Shown: positions 41,679-47,084 of the stretch, piece after piece | How positions within the stretch are numbered: the first letter of the stretch is position 1 | Layout: every line of letters begins with the position of its first letter | Origin: Bacteroidales bacterium | Lineage (GTDB): Bacteria; Bacteroidota; Bacteroidia; Bacteroidales; Paludibacteraceae | Length of the DNA: 47,084 nucleotides | Assembly (NCBI GenBank): GCA_012519425.1 | Contig: JAAYQF010000047.1 | Span: 1-47,084, forward strand | Reading direction: 5' to 3' | Translations under genes and position numbers: made by a program | The notes under the pieces: generated by a model | Told to the model about the DNA's origin: nothing | Databases searched by the model: none | The model's input: the letters and a program-made list of their open reading frames with translations, nothing else

Positions 41679-44537
41679 ATGAACGAATTATTCCAAACTC
41701 GCCATGTCGGGTTATCGCAGACTGACATCGAAAAAATGCTTAAAGAGCTTCAATTAAACTCTCTAGATGAATTAATATCGCAAACCATTCCGGAAGACAT
41801 ACTTCTAAAAGAAGAATTGGAGCTTCCGAATCCCATGACGGAAAGACAGTTCCTCAATCATATCCATGCATTGAGTGCTAAAAATAAACTTTTCACTTCC
41901 TACATCGGACGCGGCTGGTACGATACGACCATGCCGGCAGTCATTCAACGAAACATTTACGAGAATCCCTCCTGGTACACCTCTTATACGCCCTATCAGG
42001 CAGAAATTTCTCAAGGACGATTGGAAGCCCTGCTGATCTTTCAAACTGCCGTGTGCGAGTTTACAGGCATGGAGATAGCCAATGCTTCTTTGTTGGATGA
42101 GGCGACCGCAGCAGCAGAAGCTGCCACCATGATGTTCAACCTGCGCAGTAGAGAACAAATTAAAAACAATGTCAATCAGCTTTTTGTAGACAGAAACATT
42201 TTTCCGCAAACTTTAGCCGTATTGAGAACTCGCACCAAAGCCCAAGGCATCCATATGATAATCGGTGATTATGAGCATTTTCAACCCACCGACAGCTTTT
42301 TCGGTGCGATCTTACAATATCCCAACGCCAATGGAGCAATATGTGATTATACTGACTTTGCCGAACAGGTTCATCAGAAGGGAATCAAGCTCGCAGTAGC
42401 TGCTGATATTTTAAGCTTGGCATTATTGACTCCTCCCGGAGAATGGGGCGCCGATATCGTTTTCGGTTCCACGCAACGCTGGGGCATTCCCATGAATTAC
42501 GGCGGACCGTCGGCAGGGTATTTTGCTTCTAAAGAAGTTTACAAAAGGGAAATGCCCGGCAGGATCATCGGCATCAGCAAGGACACCAACGGAAAACCTG
42601 CTTTGCGCATGGCTCTGCAAACCCGGGAACAACACATCAAACGGGAAAAGGCGACTTCCAACATCTGTACTGCACAAGCCTTGCTTGCTACTATGGCAGG
42701 CATGTACACCGTTTATCACGGACCGGAAGGCATCAAAAGAACAGCCTTACGCATCCACAGCATCGCCAATTATATCAATGAAATGTTGATGGTTTATGGC
42801 TACGAACAAACCAACCATCAGTTTTTTGATACCCTGAAAATCACTTTGCCTGAAGGAATTACAACAGATGAGTTCCGCAAGATAGCCTTGAAACATCAGG
42901 TGAATTTCTACTATTTTGAAAGCGGCGAAATAGGTTTGAGCATAGATGAAACAACCGATATCGATGCATTGAACACGCTTCTGGATATCTTTGCGGAAGC
43001 CGCCGGCAATCAAGCCGTTTATGTCTCGGAAGATGATATCAAACTGTTTATTGCTTTTGACGAAAGTCTGGAAAGGAAAACAGCTTATCTGACCCGGGAA
43101 ATTTTCAATCTCTACCGCTCTGAAACGGAGATGATGCGCTATATCAAAAAATTGGAAAGAAGGGATATTTCCCTTACACATTCCATGATCTCTTTGGGTT
43201 CATGTACGATGAAGCTGACTGCTGCTGCTGAAATGATGGCACTCAGCAAACCTGAATTCAGCGGCATTCATCCCCTGGCTCCTAAAGATCAAACCGAAGG
43301 ATACAACCAACTGATCACGGAACTCGAATCTTATTTATCAACCATCACTGGCTTGTCAGCTTGCAGTTTACAGCCCAATTCAGGAGCAAATGGCGAATTT
43401 ACCGGACTGATTACCATACGTTCGTATTTTCTTGCCAGGGGAGAAAATCAGCGAAAAACCGTCTTGATCCCTGCTTCTGCACACGGTACCAACCCTGCCA
43501 GTGCCCGCCAGGCCGGTCTGGATATCATTGTAACCAAATGTGATGAAAACGGTAACGTGGATTTGGATGACTGGAAGGAAAAAGCAGAGCAATATCAGAA
43601 TGTATTGTTGGGCTGCATGATCACTTATCCCTCCACCCACGGCATTTTTGAAACCCAAGTCAAAGAATTGTGCGATATCATCCATCAATATGGCGGACAG
43701 GTGTATATGGACGGAGCCAATATGAATGCACAAGTCGGCATGACTAATCCTGGTACCATCGGAGCAGATGTATGTCATTTAAATTTACATAAAACCTTTG
43801 CCATTCCTCATGGCGGCGGTGGTCCGGGCGTGGGTCCGATTTGTGTTGCCGAACATCTCGCCGAATTTCTTCCCGATAAAGCTTTCGGTAAAAATGTGGT
43901 TGCCGCCGCACCCTACGGAAGTGCAGGCGTTCTCCCCATCACTTACGGATACATCCGCATGCTCGGAACAGAAGGACTGAAGTTGGCTACCCAAATTGCC
44001 ATTCTAAACGCCAATTACCTGGCCGCCAAATTAGGCGCTCATTATGATGTTTTGTACAAGGGTGATAAAGGACGTGTCGGTCATGAACTGATCATTGATT
44101 GCAGAAACTTCAAAAGCACATCCGGCATAACAGAAACAGACATCGCTAAAAGACTGATTGATTACGGTTTTCACGCGCCTACCCTCTCTTTTCCGGTGCA
44201 CGGCACCTTGATGATCGAGCCGACTGAAAGCGAATCTTTAACTGAACTAGACAGATTCAGTGAAGCTATGCTCCAAATTTTTAAGGAAATCAAAGAAATC
44301 GAATCCGGGCAAGCAGACCGTGAGGATAATGTATTACTACATGCTCCACATCCGGAATATGTGGTGGTTGCCGACGAATGGGATCATGCCTACTCACGTC
44401 AAAAAGCAGCTTTCCCGGCTCCCTGGCTTCAAGATAATAAATTTTGGATTAACGTTGCCAGGATAGACAATGCATTCGGTGACAGAAACCTAAATTGCGT
44501 TTATCCACCTACCATGGACTTTGAAGTAAATCTGTAA
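41679..44537 (+). CDS. gcvP: Glycine dehydrogenase (decarboxylating), P-protein
   Basis: The P-protein of the glycine cleavage system decarboxylates glycine and passes the aminomethyl group to the H-protein. It is a single-chain form (about 952 residues from ATG 41679), with paired halves as in most bacteria. The PLP lysine is in HLNLHKTFAIPHGGGGPG near residue 704. Other landmarks are TRHVGLSQTDIEKML at the N-terminus, LGSCTMKL and SAHGTNPASA. The start at 41679 gives the typical N-terminus MNELFQTRHVG. gcvT and gcvH are not next to it. Confidence 0.96.
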   Translation: MNELFQTRHVGLSQTDIEKMLKELQLNSLDELISQTIPEDILLKEELELPNPMTERQFLNHIHALSAKNKLFTSYIGRGWYDTTMPAVIQRNIYENPSWYTSYTPYQAEISQGRLEALLIFQTAVCEFTGMEIANASLLDEATAAAEAATMMFNLRSREQIKNNVNQLFVDRNIFPQTLAVLRTRTKAQGIHMIIGDYEHFQPTDSFFGAILQYPNANGAICDYTDFAEQVHQKGIKLAVAADILSLALLTPPGEWGADIVFGSTQRWGIPMNYGGPSAGYFASKEVYKREMPGRIIGISKDTNGKPALRMALQTREQHIKREKATSNICTAQALLATMAGMYTVYHGPEGIKRTALRIHSIANYINEMLMVYGYEQTNHQFFDTLKITLPEGITTDEFRKIALKHQVNFYYFESGEIGLSIDETTDIDALNTLLDIFAEAAGNQAVYVSEDDIKLFIAFDESLERKTAYLTREIFNLYRSETEMMRYIKKLERRDISLTHSMISLGSCTMKLTAAAEMMALSKPEFSGIHPLAPKDQTEGYNQLITELESYLSTITGLSACSLQPNSGANGEFTGLITIRSYFLARGENQRKTVLIPASAHGTNPASARQAGLDIIVTKCDENGNVDLDDWKEKAEQYQNVLLGCMITYPSTHGIFETQVKELCDIIHQYGGQVYMDGANMNAQVGMTNPGTIGADVCHLNLHKTFAIPHGGGGPGVGPICVAEHLAEFLPDKAFGKNVVAAAPYGSAGVLPITYGYIRMLGTEGLKLATQIAILNANYLAAKLGAHYDVLYKGDKGRVGHELIIDCRNFKSTSGITETDIAKRLIDYGFHAPTLSFPVHGTLMIEPTESESLTELDRFSEAMLQIFKEIKEIESGQADREDNVLLHAPHPEYVVVADEWDHAYSRQKAAFPAPWLQDNKFWINVARIDNAFGDRNLNCVYPPTMDFEVNL

Positions 44538-44655
44538 TTTATTCAATTATTTTACCCATGTGAATAACTCAAATAGAGTTCACCGAGAGTCCCATACAGC
44601 ATGTTAAAACAAAAAATAACCGTATTTAATAAAATTGTTAAAATATGTGTCATAT

Positions 44656-44679
44656 CATTCAATTATTTAAAATTGAATG
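44656..44679. promoter_or_regulatory. 9-bp inverted repeat upstream of the small membrane protein gene
   Basis: CATTCAATT (44656-44664) and AATTGAATG (44671-44679) form a perfect inverted repeat around a 6-bp centre, about 30 bp before a -7 box. There is no U tract, so an operator is more likely than a terminator. Evidence is symmetry only. Confidence 0.3.
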
Positions 44680-44710
44680 CACATTTAGCAGTTTTTGCAT
44701 GAATTAAAAT

Positions 44711-44718
44711 TATCTTTG
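44711..44718 (+). promoter_or_regulatory. Promoter -7 box for the 44735 gene and ompH-like gene
   Basis: TATCTTTG matches TAnnTTTG. It lies 17 bp upstream of the ATG and predicts a leader of about 10 nt. Confidence 0.5.
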
Positions 44719-44734
44719 TTCCCCAATTCAAGAA

Positions 44735-44971
44735 ATGATGTTCAAAGCCTTTATAGTTTCAGCAATTCTGCTTTTCATCGGAATTTTACTTCTTGGAATA
44801 CGTGTGTTTTTTGTCAAAAACGGAACTTTTCCAAATTCCCATGTTGGTGGTAACAAAGCATTAAAGGAAAGAGGAATCAACTGTGCAAGATCTCAGGACA
44901 GAGAAGCACGAAGAAAATCAACTAAGCCATCCGCTGTAAAGACGGCAGATGACATATTACAAAATTTTTAA
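44735..44971 (+). CDS. Small conserved membrane protein with Cys, unknown function
   Basis: The 78-residue protein has one N-terminal membrane helix (about residues 4-27) followed by a short, conserved-looking cytoplasmic or periplasmic segment with FPNSHVGGNKALKERGINC and SQDREAR, then a basic, disordered tail. I recognise similar small proteins in other Bacteroidota but know of no function. The single cysteine in GINC is followed at once by the SQDREAR motif, so this patch is the most likely functional part. It lies 8 bp before the OmpH-like gene, which suggests a two-gene operon. Confidence 0.7.
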   Translation: MMFKAFIVSAILLFIGILLLGIRVFFVKNGTFPNSHVGGNKALKERGINCARSQDREARRKSTKPSAVKTADDILQNF

Positions 44972-44979
44972 TTCATTGT

Positions 44980-45585
44980 ATGAAGAACATTTCACTCATT
45001 TTCAATGCGGTATTACTGGTCGCCGTCATCGTTCTTTTTGTATTGGTTTGCAGACTTAACAAAATCCATTCGGTTGATGGAGAAATGTACGGACCTGACT
45101 CTACGCTGAGCGTTCAACTTCCTGTAGCATACGTAAACGTTGATTCTTTGTTATTGAACTATCAGTTTGCAATTGAATCCAACGAAATCCTGATGAAAAA
45201 ACAAGAGGATTCCCGACTGGATTTGAATGTTAAAGCGCGTCAACTCCAAAATGAGATGGCAGAATTTCAACGCAAGCTCGAAAACAACGCTTTTTTGAGT
45301 CGCGAACGCGCCGAGCAGGAGCAGGAAAGATTGATGAGGAAAGAACAGGATTTACAGCAATTGAACAACAAGCTGTCACAGGAACTGATCGACCTACAAC
45401 AAAAGGTAAGTGAACAGTTGCGCGATTCTATCAATTCTTACTTAACTGAATACAACAAAGTCAAAAAGTTTGAATTGATTTTTAGTAATACTTCCAATGA
45501 CAACCTGCTGATTTCAAACCAAAAATACAACATTACCAAAGAAGTAACGGATGCGTTGAACAGCAGATACGGCAAGAAGAAATAG
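44980..45585 (+). CDS. OmpH/Skp-family protein
   Basis: The 201-residue protein has an N-terminal membrane helix (VAVIVLFVLVCRL) and then the Skp/OmpH pattern: VAYVNVDSLLLNYQFAIESNEIL, a long coiled coil (about residues 60-150, rich in Glu, Gln, Arg and Leu) and a C-terminal strand (KFELIFSNTSNDNLLIS). Skp is a periplasmic chaperone that carries outer membrane proteins. The N-terminal helix may remain as an anchor, since no signal peptidase site is clear. A terminator hairpin follows at 45637-45670. Confidence 0.87.
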   Translation: MKNISLIFNAVLLVAVIVLFVLVCRLNKIHSVDGEMYGPDSTLSVQLPVAYVNVDSLLLNYQFAIESNEILMKKQEDSRLDLNVKARQLQNEMAEFQRKLENNAFLSRERAEQEQERLMRKEQDLQQLNNKLSQELIDLQQKVSEQLRDSINSYLTEYNKVKKFELIFSNTSNDNLLISNQKYNITKEVTDALNSRYGKKK

Positions 45586-45636
45586 TACGATAATTATATA
45601 AGTGTATTTATACGTATCAGGCATTTTTCTCTCCTA

Positions 45637-45670
45637 AAACTCCCCATCATGTTATGTGTGGGGAGTTTTT
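45637..45670 (+). terminator. Intrinsic terminator after the OmpH-like gene
   Basis: AAACTCCCCA pairs with TGGGGAGTTT around a 12-nt loop and is followed by a T-rich run. It is about 50 bp after the stop and separates the gene from the phosphorylase promoter. Confidence 0.85.
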
Positions 45671-45717
45671 ATTTTAAAAACATGTTATAAAACATACTTT
45701 TATCTGTAAAAAAGATA

Positions 45718-45725
45718 TATCTTTG
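45718..45725 (+). promoter_or_regulatory. Promoter -7 box for the glucan phosphorylase gene
   Basis: TATCTTTG matches TAnnTTTG. It predicts a leader of about 50 nt before ATG 45781. Confidence 0.5.
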
Positions 45726-45780
45726 CGTTTTCTATTTATAGAACATATTTTTAGCTCAAATTTAACTTTATTATAAACAC

Positions 45781-47084
45781 ATGAACATTAAAATTAATGC
45801 TTACAATGCAGAGAATTGGAAAGAGATTACCGTAAAGTCCTCTCTTCCCGAGAGCATCAAAAAATTAGAAGAATTAGCTCGTAACATCTGGTGGTACTGG
45901 GATGCAGAAGCCAAGGACTTATTTCGAAAAATCGATTATAATGCCTGGGTAGAAGCCCAATCCAACCCTGTGTTATTGTTAAATATACTTTCACATGACC
46001 AGTTGGTTGAACTGGGTGAAAATCAAGAGTTCATTCAAAAACTGAACAGCATCTACGAAAGATTTTCAAAATACATCAACGCTCCCAAAAAAGCTGATAA
46101 ACCTTCCATTGCCTATTTCAGCATGGAATACGGATTAACGGAAATCCTCAAAATCTATTCAGGTGGATTGGGCGTATTGGCAGGTGACTACTTAAAGGAA
46201 GCAAGTGACTATGGTGCAGACATGACTGCAATCGGTTTTCTATACCGCCACGGATATTTCACACAATTGCTTTCCGTTGATGGACAGCAAATTGCCTCTT
46301 ATGAGCCTCAAAACTTTAATACTTTACCCATCACTCAGGTAAAAGATGAGGATGACAATCCCCTGATAGTGGAAGTACCCTTCCCTTATAGAACTGTACA
46401 TGCCTACCTCTGGAGAGTAGATGTAGGGCGCGTTAAGCTCTATCTGTTAGATACTGACAACGACATGAATAACGAGCAAGATCGCTCTATCACGCACCAG
46501 CTTTATGGGGGTGATTGGGAAAACCGTCTGAAACAGGAAATCATGTTAGGTATCGGCGGCATGCTGGCTCTGAAAAAATTAGGTATCAAGAAAGATGTAT
46601 ATCACTGTAATGAGGGCCACGCTGCTTTGATCAACGTACAACGTTTGGTTGACTACGTAGCTGAAGGACTAAGCTTCCAGCAAGCATTAGAGGTAGTCAG
46701 GTCAAGTTCTCTTTACACGGTACACACACCCGTTCCTGCCGGTCACGACAGCTTTAGTGAGGATTTGTTCATCAAATACATGAATGCCTATCCTGCAAAA
46801 CTGGGCATCAGCTGGGATAATCTGATTGATCTGGGTAGAGAAAATCCGGGCAACAAGAATGAAAAATTCTCCATGAGTGTTTTTGCCTGCAATACTTGCC
46901 AGGAAGTGAACGGCGTAAGTAAATTGCACGGCATGGTGTCTCAGGAAATGTTCAATCCCATTTGGAAAGGTTATTTCCCAAAAGAATTGCATGTTGATTA
47001 TGTGACAAATGGCGTTCATTTACCCACCTGGGCTGCCTCCGAATGGAAAACGGTGTATGAAAAGTATTTCGATGCTTCTTTCTA
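45781..47084 (+). CDS. glgP: Alpha-glucan phosphorylase, GT35 (cut by window edge)
   Basis: This is the first 434 codons of an alpha-glucan phosphorylase, which releases glucose 1-phosphate from glycogen or maltodextrin. It starts at ATG 45781 with [16 protein letters not shown]. Landmarks are [49 protein letters not shown] and [12 protein letters not shown]. The short N-terminus, without the long regulatory arm of classical glycogen phosphorylases, places it in the shorter alpha-glucan phosphorylase group found in many anaerobes. The PLP lysine lies in the missing C-terminal half, so completeness cannot be judged. Confidence 0.93.
   Translation, partial: MNIKINAYNAENWKEITVKSSLPESIKKLEELARNIWWYWDAEAKDLFRKIDYNAWVEAQSNPVLLLNILSHDQLVELGENQEFIQKLNSIYERFSKYINAPKKADKPSIAYFSMEYGLTEILKIYSGGLGVLAGDYLKEASDYGADMTAIGFLYRHGYFTQLLSVDGQQIASYEPQNFNTLPITQVKDEDDNPLIVEVPFPYRTVHAYLWRVDVGRVKLYLLDTDNDMNNEQDRSITHQLYGGDWENRLKQEIMLGIGGMLALKKLGIKKDVYHCNEGHAALINVQRLVDYVAEGLSFQQALEVVRSSSLYTVHTPVPAGHDSFSEDLFIKYMNAYPAKLGISWDNLIDLGRENPGNKNEKFSMSVFACNTCQEVNGVSKLHGMVSQEMFNPIWKGYFPKELHVDYVTNGVHLPTWAASEWKTVYEKYFDASF

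Noticed and set aside
1-47084. Search for CRISPR arrays, tRNA genes, insertion sequences, prophage or defence genes
   Set aside because: No regular short repeat-spacer pattern, cloverleaf gene, transposase or phage-type gene was seen by eye. Weak cases could be missed without a computed scan.

Overview
The window looks like a chromosomal segment of a Bacteroidales-type member of the Bacteroidota. The evidence is a set of lineage-typical proteins (PorD/DUF4835 of the type IX secretion cluster, DUF4293, the DUF3276/Pur-alpha protein, an Rpb6-like omega subunit, an extended NusB and YbbR next to YajC), many promoters with the Bacteroidota -7 box TAnnTTTG, weak or absent Shine-Dalgarno sequences, and AT-rich DNA. 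The species cannot be named from the sequence. No tRNA, CRISPR array, transposase or phage gene was seen. Most of the window is housekeeping.

Layout: 1-4820 carries mfd (cut at the left edge), oxyR and msrB, all on the minus strand and linked to DNA repair and oxidative stress. 4985-10672 is a minus-strand run nusB-yajC-ybbR followed by three nucleotide-sugar genes (aminotransferase, N-acetyltransferase, dehydrogenase of the WbpE/WbpD/WbpB type) and DUF4293. 10844-13893 holds the Pur-alpha-like gene, a membrane serine protease (NfeD family), a degenerate FolK-like gene and gmk. RNase P RNA lies at 13909-14260, then a membrane pyrophosphatase, MTA/SAH nucleosidase and a Ste24-like protease. 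18869-21300 is an ABC importer whose permease and ATPase are one polypeptide. tilS follows.

22952-27173 is the aromatic amino acid operon pheA, aminotransferase, DAHP synthase-chorismate mutase and tyrA. Its leader contains a promoter, a Phe/Tyr-rich leader peptide and mutually exclusive RNA hairpins, which together form what looks like a complete transcription attenuator. 27327-32515 is the cluster bamD, rpoZ-like, coaBC, porD, recN. 32595-36480 is a four-gene cassette: a VTC-type polyphosphate polymerase domain, DUF4956 membrane protein, DUF2490 barrel and a beta-helix lipoprotein. It is the best candidate for an incompletely described system. 36691-40728 holds apbE, pyrC, a GT2 glycosyltransferase and a metallo-beta-lactamase-fold hydrolase. 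The right end has tsaB, gcvP, a small membrane protein, an OmpH-like protein and the start of an alpha-glucan phosphorylase.

Overlaid on this are dispersed non-coding repeats: a G-rich tract plus a conserved 49-nt module directly after three genes (the ABC fusion, recN, tsaB), and a 119-nt imperfect palindrome before tilS with a partial copy that supplies the stop codon of recN.
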